A stretch of DNA of 8,138 nucleotides from positions 1-8,138 of the forward strand of contig NZ_UQKJ01000083.1 in the NCBI RefSeq assembly GCF_900541605.1, in the 5' to 3' direction. This DNA is from an uncultured Dialister sp. (GTDB taxonomy: Bacteria > Bacillota > Negativicutes > Veillonellales > Dialisteraceae). A program made the translations under genes and the position numbers. The notes under the pieces are model-generated. The model ran no database searches. It saw only the letters and a list, made by a program, of their open reading frames with translations, and was not told the DNA's origin. Positions 1 through 6,589 of the stretch are shown in pieces (the first letter of the stretch is position 1; each line of letters starts with the position of its first letter).

Positions 1-49
1 CCAAAATCCGGGGGCCTCACTTTCGGATGTGTCCACTACTCGGGGTCCA
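1..49. mobile_element. Possible IS3/IS150-type insertion-sequence end (partial)
   Basis: Read on the minus strand, positions 49 down to 30 run TGGACCCC, six bases, then TGGACA. This resembles the terminal inverted repeats of IS3/IS150-group elements, in which a CCCC block is followed a few bases inward by TGGACA. On the + strand the putative element would end in CA at 48-49, as expected for TG...CA termini. Positions 1-29 would then be internal element sequence, and any transposase lies outside the window. No matching second end or target duplication can be seen. The match is from memory of the family pattern, so it could be chance. Confidence 0.3.
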
Positions 50-59
50 TTTTAATTTT

Positions 60-94
<35 letters not shown>

Positions 95-109
95 AGCGGC
101 GCAGCCGCT
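95..109. repeat. Small GC hairpin (6-bp stem, 3-base loop)
   Basis: AGCGGC (95-100) and GCCGCT (104-109) are perfect reverse complements around a GCA loop. The hairpin abuts the heptamer tract. The same architecture, a GCGGC/GCCGC stem with a three-base loop, occurs at 6677-6689 and 6766-6778. It therefore looks like one copy of a dispersed, REP-like small palindrome rather than a terminator; no T run follows it. Confidence 0.6.
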
Positions 110-125
110 GCTCCCCATCTACCCC

Positions 126-154
126 TTTACATCGAAAACTTTCCATGATATAAT
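126..154 (+). promoter_or_regulatory. Sigma-70/SigA-type promoter of the ferritin gene
   Basis: A -35 box TTTACA (126-131) is separated by exactly 17 bases from a perfect -10 box TATAAT (149-154). A TG at 146-147, one base before the -10 box, makes it an extended -10. Transcription would begin near 161, giving a leader of roughly 75 bases before the ATG at 235. It is the strongest promoter match in the window and fits an abundant protein such as ferritin. Confidence 0.8.
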
Positions 155-161
155 ATGAATG

Positions 162-175
162 TCGATAGATATCGA
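162..175. promoter_or_regulatory. Possible repressor operator: TCGATA-2-TATCGA inverted repeat
   Basis: TCGATA (162-167) and TATCGA (170-175) form a perfect 6-2-6 inverted repeat. It sits at the predicted transcription start of the ferritin gene, where a bound protein would block initiation or escape. It does not match the classical Fur or PerR box as I remember them, so the regulator is unnamed. The core ATATCGAT (169-176) occurs again at 804-811, ahead of the next transcription unit. The operator role is inferred from position and symmetry only. Confidence 0.4.
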
Positions 176-234
176 TACAGTTTAGACAAGTAAAAACCAT
201 TTATTATACAGTAGCAAAGCAAAGGAGACCTATC

Positions 235-723
235 ATGAAATTATCCAAAAAACTCTTAAAAGCACTGAATGCACAGATCAATCTGGAACTGGCTTCCGCC
301 TACCTCTACCGCGCCATGTCCCACGACATGAAGAACCTCGCCCTCCATGGCTATGCGAAATGGCTGGACAAGCAGTATGAAGAAGAAAGACAGCATGCCT
401 TCAAGATCATCTCCTACGTAGAAGACCGTGACGGCGTAGTAGACTTCGACGCCGTTGCCGGCGTTGGCAAACACTACGGCTCTCCCCTGGATGCAGCGAA
501 GGACTCCCTGGCCCATGAAGAAAAGATGTCCGCCTCCATCCGTGACCTCTTCCGCCTGGCTCGGGAAGAAGGGGACATTGAGACAGAACTCTTCCTCCAG
601 TGGTTCGAGACAGAACAGGTAGAAGAAGAAGTGAATGCCCGGGACAACGTGGCAGGCTTCGAAAAGGCAAAGGACTGCGAAGGCCTCCTCTACATGTTCG
701 ACGCCCACCTCGGCGGCCGGTAA
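235..723 (+). CDS. ftnA: Bacterial non-haem ferritin (iron storage)
   Basis: This is a 162-residue ferritin, close to the usual length of FtnA-type proteins (about 165). The family assembles into a 24-subunit cytoplasmic shell that oxidises Fe(II) at a di-iron ferroxidase centre and stores the mineral, limiting Fenton damage. Likely ferroxidase ligands are visible by alignment to E. coli FtnA: Glu18 (in NLELASAYLY), Glu51 and His54 (EEERQH), Glu95 or Glu96 (HEEKM), and Gln128 with Glu131 (FLQWFETEQVEEE). The methionine needed for bacterioferritin haem binding is not evident, so FtnA rather than Bfr is preferred. The ATG is set by AAGGAG at 222-227, seven bases upstream. The gene ends in tandem stops (TAATAA) just before a terminator and appears monocistronic behind its own promoter. 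A possible operator overlaps the start of transcription. Codons are mostly GC-ending, apart from two TTA leucines near the N terminus. Confidence 0.95.
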   Translation: MKLSKKLLKALNAQINLELASAYLYRAMSHDMKNLALHGYAKWLDKQYEEERQHAFKIISYVEDRDGVVDFDAVAGVGKHYGSPLDAAKDSLAHEEKMSASIRDLFRLAREEGDIETELFLQWFETEQVEEEVNARDNVAGFEKAKDCEGLLYMFDAHLGGR

Positions 724-734
724 TAAAAACCACA

Positions 735-771
735 AAAACTCCTGCCCCTGAAAGGGGACAGGAGTTTTATT
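735..771 (+). terminator. Intrinsic terminator after ferritin
   Basis: AAAACTCCTG (735-744) pairs perfectly with CAGGAGTTTT (759-768). Inside it CCCCT (745-749) pairs with AGGGG (753-757), leaving a GAA loop and one bulged A at 758. The 3' side of the stem runs directly into a T-rich stretch. It begins a dozen bases after the ferritin stop codons and isolates that gene from the next unit. Confidence 0.9.
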
Positions 772-833
772 ATGCCCGGAAAGAATAGAACCTAGGGCCA
801 TCTATATCGATTATAAATCCATGATTTCCTTTA

Positions 834-863
834 TTGACGGCACTATTTAGTTCCACTTAAAAT
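834..863 (+). promoter_or_regulatory. Candidate promoter for the yraN-comM-dprA unit
   Basis: TTGACG (834-839) and TAAAAT (858-863) each match the sigma-70 consensus at five of six positions and are 18 bases apart. Transcription would start near 870, leaving a leader of about 55 bases to the yraN ATG. It lies in an AT-rich gap right after the ferritin terminator. An ATATCGAT element (804-811), shared with the ferritin operator region, lies about 23 bases upstream of the -35 box. Confidence 0.55.
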
Positions 864-925
864 AGAGTGAGAATAAATGTACGGATGATTGATCTTTATC
901 ATAGTTTATAGAAATGAGGTGACTG

Positions 926-1282
926 ATGGAACCATCAACACTTGGAAGGGAAGGGGAACGTCTTGCCCGTCAGTATTTGGAGCGTAAAGGTTATATTTAT
1001 TTGACAAGCAATTTTAAAAGAGCTCATGGAGAAATTGACCTGATTATGAAGGATGGAAGTACCCTGGTTTTTATCGAAGTAAAGACGCGCCGGAATCGCA
1101 GATATGGAGAACCGGTGGAATCCGTCGGTTTCACGAAGCAGAGACATATAAAATACGGTGCCCGGGTCTACGTAAACAGTCATCGTATTACGGACACACC
1201 CATACGGTTCGATGTGGTGGAAATTTTGTTTTTCCCTTCCAGAGAAGTAAAGTTCCGGCATACGAGAAATGCATTTTATTGA
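926..1282 (+). CDS. yraN: YraN family protein (UPF0102), predicted nuclease-fold
   Basis: This 118-residue protein belongs to the YraN/UPF0102 family, whose members are usually about 115-130 residues with a PD-(D/E)xK endonuclease-like fold. The family signature is present in order: an N-terminal GREGERLARQYLERKGY helix, GEIDLI (residues 35-40) and VFIEVKTR (48-55). Glu36/Asp38 and Glu51-x-Lys53 are the candidate metal and catalytic residues. The cellular substrate is not firmly established. Frequent linkage to comM and dprA, as here, suggests a role in DNA recombination or repair; that is inference. GAGGT (916-920) lies five bases before the ATG. comM follows after 24 bases, so co-transcription is likely. 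It uses TTG leucine codons, unlike topA and trmFO. Confidence 0.9.
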   Translation: MEPSTLGREGERLARQYLERKGYIYLTSNFKRAHGEIDLIMKDGSTLVFIEVKTRRNRRYGEPVESVGFTKQRHIKYGARVYVNSHRITDTPIRFDVVEILFFPSREVKFRHTRNAFY

Positions 1283-1306
1283 TTTCCAGTAAGGAAGGAG
1301 CCCTCT

Positions 1307-2821
1307 ATGTACGCAAAAGTATTTGGTACTACCACCTTTGGCTTGAACGGCCATGTCATTGGCGTGGAAGTGGATATTAACAAGGCATTTCCCGCTTTTG
1401 ATATCGTAGGACTGCCGGCTGCATCAATAAAAGAATCCAAAGAAAGAGTCCATTCAGCCATCCGCAATTCCGGTTACCACTTCCCGGTTGACAAAGTAAC
1501 GGTAAACCTGGCACCGGCGGACTTGAAAAAAGATGGTTCTGGTTTAGATCTTCCCATTGCTATCGGCCTTCTGACGGCTAGCGGGGAAATTCCCCAGGAA
1601 TGTCTAAAAGATACCATTTTTATCGGAGAACTGTCTTTGAAGGGAGAAATCCGAGCGGTCCCCGGAATCCTGTCCATGGTGCTGGCAGGAAAGGAAAAGG
1701 GTATTTCCCGTTTCTTCATGGCACCCGAAGTGACCAATGAAGCCCTGCTCTGCGAAAATATTGAAGTTTATGGCCCCAAAACATTGAGGGAGCTCGTGGA
1801 GTTTCTGCTTGCCCGAGAATCCATGGCTCCTGCAGTGCGGCGTGAATCGAGGCCCCATATCATGAGCGATGTGGACTTTGCTGAAGTCCAGGGACAGGTC
1901 ATGGCGAAAAGAGCCATGGAAATTGCAGCTGCTGGTGCACATAATGTGCTCATGACTGGTCCTCCGGGGTCCGGGAAAACCATGCTGGCCCGGCGAATTA
2001 CCACAATACTTCCACCCATGACAAGGGAAGAAGCGCTGGAAGTAACCAAAATATACAGTGTGGCCGGTCTTTTCAAAGCGGAGGACATCATTCGGGAACG
2101 ACCATTCCGCAGTCCCCATCATACTATTTCCATGGCCGGTCTCATCGGTGGAGGTACCATTCCTCGGCCCGGAGAAGTGACACTGGCTCATAGAGGAGTG
2201 CTTTTTCTGGATGAACTTCCAGAGTTTCCCCGATCTGTGCTGGAGGTGCTGCGGCAACCACTGGAGGATAGAGAAGTCCACATTTCTAGAGTCAATGCTT
2301 CCTTTACATATCCCGCAGACTTTATCCTGATTGCTGCTATGAATCCATGCCCTTGTGGGTATCTCGGGGACCCGGATCATCCATGTACTTGTACGGATGG
2401 AGAAATCCGCAGTTATGGCCGAAAAATTTCCGGTCCTCTGTTGGATCGTATTGATCTCCATGTTTCGGTACAGCGTCCCAAATACAGTGAATTGACGGCT
2501 ACTATCCAGGGAGAGCTATCATCAGCCATAGCCCAACGGGTGGATGGAGCCAGAAAAATCCAGGCACATCGTCTTTCCAAATGGCACATGCAGAATAATT
2601 CCCAAATGGGGCATCGTCAACTCAAAGAAACTTGTACTTTGGACAAGGAAGGCACAGAAATGCTTCGGGAAGTATTTGAAAAACTTCATTTATCCGCTCG
2701 AAGTTACGACCGGATTATCAAGGTAGCTCGGACCATTGCAGATTTGGATGGGCAGGAGCAGATTCGATCTTCTCATGTGGCAGAGGCCATCAGTTATCGG
2801 AATATGATTCCTCGGAGGTAA
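1307..2821 (+). CDS. comM: ComM/YifB family AAA+ ATPase (Mg-chelatase-like, natural transformation)
   Basis: The 504-residue protein is full length for YifB/ComM (about 500). It begins with a ChlI-like domain (about residues 20-140), followed by the Mg-chelatase-type AAA+ core (about 188-395) and a C-terminal Mg-chelatase domain (about 400-497). Walker A is GPPGSGKT (218-225), Walker B is VLFLDE (298-303), and LLDRIDL (378-384) is the region bearing the arginine finger/sensor. NPCPCGY (346-352) with CTC at 360-362 gives the family's four-cysteine cluster (Cys348, 350, 360, 362). In transformable bacteria ComM is a hexameric helicase promoting branch migration when incoming single-stranded DNA recombines; the homology to magnesium chelatase does not mean chelatase activity. 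The start is supported by AAGGAAGGAG at 1291-1300, six bases before the ATG. dprA starts two bases after the stop, indicating translational coupling. About ten leucines are TTA/TTG. Confidence 0.96.
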   Translation: MYAKVFGTTTFGLNGHVIGVEVDINKAFPAFDIVGLPAASIKESKERVHSAIRNSGYHFPVDKVTVNLAPADLKKDGSGLDLPIAIGLLTASGEIPQECLKDTIFIGELSLKGEIRAVPGILSMVLAGKEKGISRFFMAPEVTNEALLCENIEVYGPKTLRELVEFLLARESMAPAVRRESRPHIMSDVDFAEVQGQVMAKRAMEIAAAGAHNVLMTGPPGSGKTMLARRITTILPPMTREEALEVTKIYSVAGLFKAEDIIRERPFRSPHHTISMAGLIGGGTIPRPGEVTLAHRGVLFLDELPEFPRSVLEVLRQPLEDREVHISRVNASFTYPADFILIAAMNPCPCGYLGDPDHPCTCTDGEIRSYGRKISGPLLDRIDLHVSVQRPKYSELTATIQGELSSAIAQRVDGARKIQAHRLSKWHMQNNSQMGHRQLKETCTLDKEGTEMLREVFEKLHLSARSYDRIIKVARTIADLDGQEQIRSSHVAEAISYRNMIPRR

Positions 2822-2823
2822 CT

Positions 2824-3909
2824 ATGGATATATACGCTGCATCGCTCCCCGGATGTCCCGGACTTGGTGCAAAGCATATGCGCGGTCTGATTTCCTATTT
2901 CCATACAGCAGAAGATGTATGGAAAGCATCAGATGAAGAGATAGAGAATAGTAGACTCATTACAGGAAAACGGAAAAGTGCATTTTTGGCATGGCGCCGA
3001 GAGACGGATCCCGTTGCAGTGGCCGAAAAGTTATATACCGCTGGTATTCGATGCTGTACCTGGGAACAAGATGAATACCCAGCTCTTCTTAGGACAACAT
3101 CAAATCCACCGGCCGTCCTTTTCTATAAAGGCTGCCTACCGGACCATGAAAAGCTAGTGTCCATCGTGGGATCAAGGAAATGCACGTCCTATGGACTGCA
3201 GACAGCGGAGCGTTTTGGGAAGAAACTGGCGGAGCAGGGGGTTGTCATTATTTCCGGCGGCGCCCGGGGTATTGACAGTGCCGCCCATACCGGTGCTCTG
3301 TCAGGGAAAGGAATCACTGTGGTCATAGCAGCTTGCGGTTTGGACCGTGTATATCCCCCGGAAAACCGGCAGCTGTTTGACAGAATTGTGGAAAATGGTG
3401 GCGCTTTGATTTCGGAGTATCCCCCGGGGACGCCGCCTTTGGGGCGACAGTTTCCGGCACGGAATCGGATTATTGCCGGTATGAGTCGGGGCGTGGTAGT
3501 CGTGGAAGCGGCGGAACGGAGTGGATCCCTAATTACAGCGGATTTTGCTCTGGAAGAAGGGCGGGATGTATTTGCGGTACCTGGCAGTATCTATTATCCC
3601 TCCTGTATGGGTACGAACCTTTTAATTCGGCATGGAGCCATTTGTTGTACTTCATTTAAAGATGTGCTCTCGGAATATGGCTGGTGTCCGGAAGAGGGCG
3701 AAAAGAAAACATCCTTCCGCCAGCCCATGACAGTGGAGGAGGAAACGGTATACCAATACTGTACTCTGGGGGAAGAGGTATCGTCTGAAGATATTCTCCA
3801 GCAATCCGGATTTTCTGTTGCCCGGCTTACCATGGTACTTCTGTCGTTGCAATTGAAGGGATATATTCAGGAAGTCGGAACGGGACGTTATATGGTAATG
3901 GTAGATTAA
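2824..3909 (+). CDS. dprA: DNA-processing protein DprA (Smf)
   Basis: DprA binds transforming single-stranded DNA in the cytoplasm, protects it and loads RecA onto it. The 361-residue protein shows an N-terminal helix-hairpin-helix/SAM-like region (about 1-75), the Rossmann-like DprA core (about 80-290) and a C-terminal winged-helix domain (about 303-360). Core signatures are IVGSRKCTSYG (114-124), SGGARGID (144-151), GLDRVYPPEN (172-181), FPARNRIIAG (210-219), SGSLITADFALEEG (233-246) and FAVPG (250-254). All expected motifs are present and the frame is intact. Its GGAGG (2814-2818) lies inside the last codons of comM, five bases from the ATG, so the two genes are probably translationally coupled. 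A terminator follows. It uses several TTA/TTG leucines, as comM does. Confidence 0.97.
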   Translation: MDIYAASLPGCPGLGAKHMRGLISYFHTAEDVWKASDEEIENSRLITGKRKSAFLAWRRETDPVAVAEKLYTAGIRCCTWEQDEYPALLRTTSNPPAVLFYKGCLPDHEKLVSIVGSRKCTSYGLQTAERFGKKLAEQGVVIISGGARGIDSAAHTGALSGKGITVVIAACGLDRVYPPENRQLFDRIVENGGALISEYPPGTPPLGRQFPARNRIIAGMSRGVVVVEAAERSGSLITADFALEEGRDVFAVPGSIYYPSCMGTNLLIRHGAICCTSFKDVLSEYGWCPEEGEKKTSFRQPMTVEEETVYQYCTLGEEVSSEDILQQSGFSVARLTMVLLSLQLKGYIQEVGTGRYMVMVD

Positions 3910-3938
3910 AAAGTATAAAGAATTTATGCGAATAATCT

Positions 3939-3986
3939 AAAGAGTAATTCCGTTTCCTTTGAAAAAGGAATTATCTTTCTTTTTTT
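3939..3986 (+). terminator. Intrinsic terminator after dprA
   Basis: AAAGA-G-TAATTCC (3939-3951) pairs with GGAATTA-TCTTT (3967-3978), giving a 12-bp stem with one bulged G. The 15-base loop contains a second, smaller option (TTCCTT with AAGGAA). A run of T residues follows (3980-3986). It ends the yraN-comM-dprA unit about 30 bases after the dprA stop codon. Confidence 0.8.
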
Positions 3987-4064
3987 GATGGCGCACAATC
4001 CTATAAAATAGATTCATGATTTTATATTTTGCGGTTTCTGGTACTATCTTATGATTTTTATTTC

Positions 4065-4093
4065 TTGATTTCTTTCCCCCTATCCTGTATATA
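4065..4093 (+). promoter_or_regulatory. Candidate topA promoter
   Basis: TTGATT (4065-4070) and TATATA (4088-4093) are separated by 17 bases in an otherwise AT-rich gap. The start site would be near 4100, giving a leader of about 105 bases that contains two hairpins. The remaining AT-rich sequence at 3987-4064 shows no other feature I can support. Other weak -10-like boxes exist downstream (around 4110-4120), so the assignment is tentative. Confidence 0.45.
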
Positions 4094-4130
4094 TAAGTAG
4101 GAATATGTGGTATTCTTATACAGACAACGG

Positions 4131-4153
4131 ACGGGCCCGGGAATGGGGCCTGT
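4131..4153 (+). other. Leader hairpin upstream of topA
   Basis: ACGGGCCC (4131-4138) pairs with GGGCCTGT (4146-4153), one G-U pair included, around a seven-base loop. No T run follows, so it is not a conventional terminator. It lies in the predicted 5' untranslated leader of topA. Whether it is regulatory is unknown. Confidence 0.45.
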
Positions 4154-4180
4154 GATAATAGAGATATTTCTATGATTTCG

Positions 4181-4201
4181 GGAGCTTCGGCTCCGGGGAG
4201 G
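4181..4201 (+). promoter_or_regulatory. TTCG-loop hairpin abutting the topA Shine-Dalgarno site
   Basis: GGAGC (4181-4185) and GCTCC (4190-4194) form a stem closed by a TTCG loop; this is the unusually stable UUCG tetraloop type in RNA. It is immediately followed by GGGGAGG (4195-4201), which sets the TTG start at 4207 with a five-base spacer. The CTCC arm could alternatively pair with GGAG in the Shine-Dalgarno sequence and partly hide it. The ribosome site is well supported; regulation by the hairpin is inference. Confidence 0.6.
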
Positions 4202-4206
4202 TATCA

Positions 4207-6528
4207 TTGGCTATAACGAGAACGATAACGGTGACGAGGAAGAAGCGGGGCCGGAAGGCGAAGGAAGTGGTGTTCAAGAGGAAGCCGAATCCCAAGGGCA
4301 AGACCCTGGTGGTGGTGGAATCGCCGGCGAAGGCGAAGACCATCGAGCGGATCCTGGGGCCGGACTACAAGGTCATGGCATCGAAGGGGCATCTCCGGGA
4401 CCTGCCCCAGCGGACCCTGGGGGTGGATATCGACCACGATTTCCAGCCGGAGTACGTGGACTCCAGCGAACGGGAAGATGTGATCAAGAGCCTCCAGAAA
4501 GAGGCAAACCGGTCGAAGACCGTCCTTCTGGCAACGGACCCTGATCGGGAGGGGGAGGCCATTTCCTGGCACCTGTCGAAGCTCCTGGATGTGAACCCGG
4601 AGGACAACTGCCGTATCGCGTTCCATGAAATCACGCCGCCTGCCATCAAGGAGGCCATCAAACACCCGGGGCCCATCGACATGAACCGGGTAAATGCCCA
4701 GCAGGCGCGCCGGGTGCTGGACCGGCTGGTGGGGTATAAGCTGTCCCCCTGGCTGTGGAAGCTGGTGTATCGGGGCCTGTCCGCAGGGCGGGTGCAGTCC
4801 GTGGCTACCCGGCTCATCTGCGAAAGGGAAGAGGAAATCAAAGCCTTCAAGCCGGAGGAATACTGGACCGTAGAAGGCCTCTATAAGAAGGAGGACTCCG
4901 AAAAGTTCCCGGCGAAGCTGGTGCAGGTGGACGGGAAGGATGCGGCCCTCCACAATAAGGAAGAAACCGACGCGGTGCTGGCGGACATCGACGGGAAGGA
5001 GGCGGAGGTGGTCTCCGTCACGAAATCCCGGAAGCAGCGGAAGGCGAAGCCTCCCTACACCACGTCCACCATGCAGCAGGATGCGGTGAACAAGCTGAAT
5101 TTCGGTTCCAAGAAGACCATGATGCTGGCCCAGAACCTGTACGAAGGTATGGAAATCCCGGGCCACGGCCACGTGGGGCTCATTACCTACATGCGTACGG
5201 ACTCCACCCGTATTTCCGATGAAATGATCGCCCAGGTGCGGCCCTACATCGAGACGGTGTACGGGGAAGAGTACCTGCCGCCGAAGCCGAATGTATTTGC
5301 AAAGTCCAAGAAGGCCCAGGACGCCCATGAAGCCATTCGTCCCACGAGCCTCCAGTTCCCGCCGGAAGCCCTCACTTCCGTGCTGTCCCGGGACCAGCTC
5401 CGGCTGTACACCATGATCTGGCAGCGGTTCATCGCTTCCCAGATGGCGCCCCAGATTTCCCAGAGCACCACCGCCACCCTCCAGTGCGGCCGGTGCACCC
5501 TGAAGGCTGTGGGGAGCCATGTCACCTTTGACGGCTTCACCATCATGCAGCCTGCGAAGGAAAAGAAGAAGGACGACGAAGATACGGGCTTCCTGCCGCC
5601 TCTGAAGAAGGGGGAAATGGTGAAGAACGTGAAGGTGGACGGGGAACAGCATTTCACTGCGCCGCCGCCACGGTACACCGAAGCCAGCCTCATCAAGACC
5701 CTGGAAGAAAAGGGCATCGGCCGTCCTTCCACCTACGCTCCGATCCTGGATACCATCCAGCGGAGGAAGTACGTGGTGAAGGAAGGAAAGCAGTTCGTCC
5801 CCACGGAAGTGGGCTTCAAGGTGACGGATCTCCTGAAGAAGTACTTCGAAGAGGTCATCAACGTGGGCTTCACGGCGAACCTGGAAAACTGGCTCGATAA
5901 GATCGCCGAAGGCCACGCCACCTATAAGAAAGTAATGACCGATTTCTACAAGGTCTTCGACAAGGAGCTGGAAGCGGCGAACCTTTCTGCGGACAAGGAA
6001 AAGAAGGAAAGCCAGGAAGTGACGGATATCAAGTGCGAGAAGTGCGGCGCTAACATGATCGTAAAGATGGGGCGGTACGGGAAATACCTCGCCTGTCCGA
6101 ACTATCCGGAATGCCATAATATCAAGCCCTACAGCCTTCTCAATGGTCCTGAGGAAACGTCGGACGTGAAGTGCGACAAGTGCGGCACCCTCATGGTGTA
6201 TCGGGACGGCCCCTACGGCCGGTACCTGAAGTGCCCGAACTGCGGTGCCAATAAAGCCATCATCATCGATACGGGCATTGCCTGCCCCAAGTGCCATGAA
6301 GGGCATATCGTCCAGAAACGGAGCCACCGGGGCCGGATCTTCTACGGCTGCAACCGGTATCCGGACTGCGACTTCGCCCTGTGGAACGAACCGGTGGATA
6401 AGTTCTGCCCGGAGTGCGGCTCCATCATGGTGAAAAAGACCTATAAAAACGGCAAGGAACTGGTCTTCTGCTCGAATCCCGAATGTCCCACGAGGGCGAA
6501 GAGCAGGAAAAGTAAGAAGAGTGAGTAA
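4207..6528 (+). CDS. topA: DNA topoisomerase I (type IA), four zinc ribbons
   Basis: This enzyme relaxes negatively supercoiled DNA by transient single-strand cleavage. The 773-residue protein opens with an unusually basic tail (about residues 1-32). The Toprim domain follows: VVVESPAKAKT (35-45, catalytic Glu38) and DPDREGEAISWH (111-122, Asp111/Asp113/Glu115). The active-site tyrosine is Tyr328 in ITYMRTDSTR. EKGIGRPSTYAPI (501-513) is a further family motif. The C terminus has four C4 zinc ribbons: Cys610/613/630/636, 656/659/676/679, 693/696/715/721 and 734/737/755/760. It ends in a second basic tail. No ATG is available upstream in frame before a stop at 4159-4161, and GGGGAGG is well placed for the TTG at 4207; the translation would still begin with Met. 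A later GTG near residue 21 is possible but has poorer support. No leucine is encoded by TTA or TTG, a sharp contrast with comM and dprA. Confidence 0.97.
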   Translation: MAITRTITVTRKKRGRKAKEVVFKRKPNPKGKTLVVVESPAKAKTIERILGPDYKVMASKGHLRDLPQRTLGVDIDHDFQPEYVDSSEREDVIKSLQKEANRSKTVLLATDPDREGEAISWHLSKLLDVNPEDNCRIAFHEITPPAIKEAIKHPGPIDMNRVNAQQARRVLDRLVGYKLSPWLWKLVYRGLSAGRVQSVATRLICEREEEIKAFKPEEYWTVEGLYKKEDSEKFPAKLVQVDGKDAALHNKEETDAVLADIDGKEAEVVSVTKSRKQRKAKPPYTTSTMQQDAVNKLNFGSKKTMMLAQNLYEGMEIPGHGHVGLITYMRTDSTRISDEMIAQVRPYIETVYGEEYLPPKPNVFAKSKKAQDAHEAIRPTSLQFPPEALTSVLSRDQLRLYTMIWQRFIASQMAPQISQSTTATLQCGRCTLKAVGSHVTFDGFTIMQPAKEKKKDDEDTGFLPPLKKGEMVKNVKVDGEQHFTAPPPRYTEASLIKTLEEKGIGRPSTYAPILDTIQRRKYVVKEGKQFVPTEVGFKVTDLLKKYFEEVINVGFTANLENWLDKIAEGHATYKKVMTDFYKVFDKELEAANLSADKEKKESQEVTDIKCEKCGANMIVKMGRYGKYLACPNYPECHNIKPYSLLNGPEETSDVKCDKCGTLMVYRDGPYGRYLKCPNCGANKAIIIDTGIACPKCHEGHIVQKRSHRGRIFYGCNRYPDCDFALWNEPVDKFCPECGSIMVKKTYKNGKELVFCSNPECPTRAKSRKSKKSE

Positions 6529-6551
6529 GTGAGATAGTGGGTTAGTGGTTC
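6520..6551 (+). repeat. Degenerate octamer repeat spanning the topA stop codon
   Basis: Four consecutive 8-base units share AGTGRG/T: AGTGAGTA (6520-6527), AGTGAGAT (6528-6535), AGTGGGTT (6536-6543) and AGTGGTTC (6544-6551). The first two units contain the TAA stop of topA (6526-6528), so the tract begins inside the coding sequence. The similarity is loose, but the register is kept for 32 bases. Confidence 0.5.
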
Positions 6552-6589
6552 AGGTGGAGCCTTGAGCTGGACAGGCCCTGCGGGCAAGT

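Noticed and set aside
256..801. A 181-codon minus-strand frame opposite ferritin
   Set aside because: It overlaps a complete ferritin with its own promoter and terminator, and also crosses that terminator.
1604..2461. A 285-codon minus-strand frame opposite comM
   Set aside because: It lies wholly within comM, which carries complete AAA+ motifs. The antisense product is low-complexity and unrecognisable.
926..3909. A new mobile or defence system around yraN-comM-dprA
   Set aside because: All three are known housekeeping or competence families in a familiar arrangement. No integrase, toxin, effector or attachment-site repeats are visible.
4204..6327. A 707-codon open frame on the minus strand opposite topA
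   Set aside because: It is antisense to a clearly conserved topA. Its His/Leu/Arg/Gly-rich translation matches no family I know. It stays open because topA has no TTA/TTG leucines and strongly GC-ending codons.
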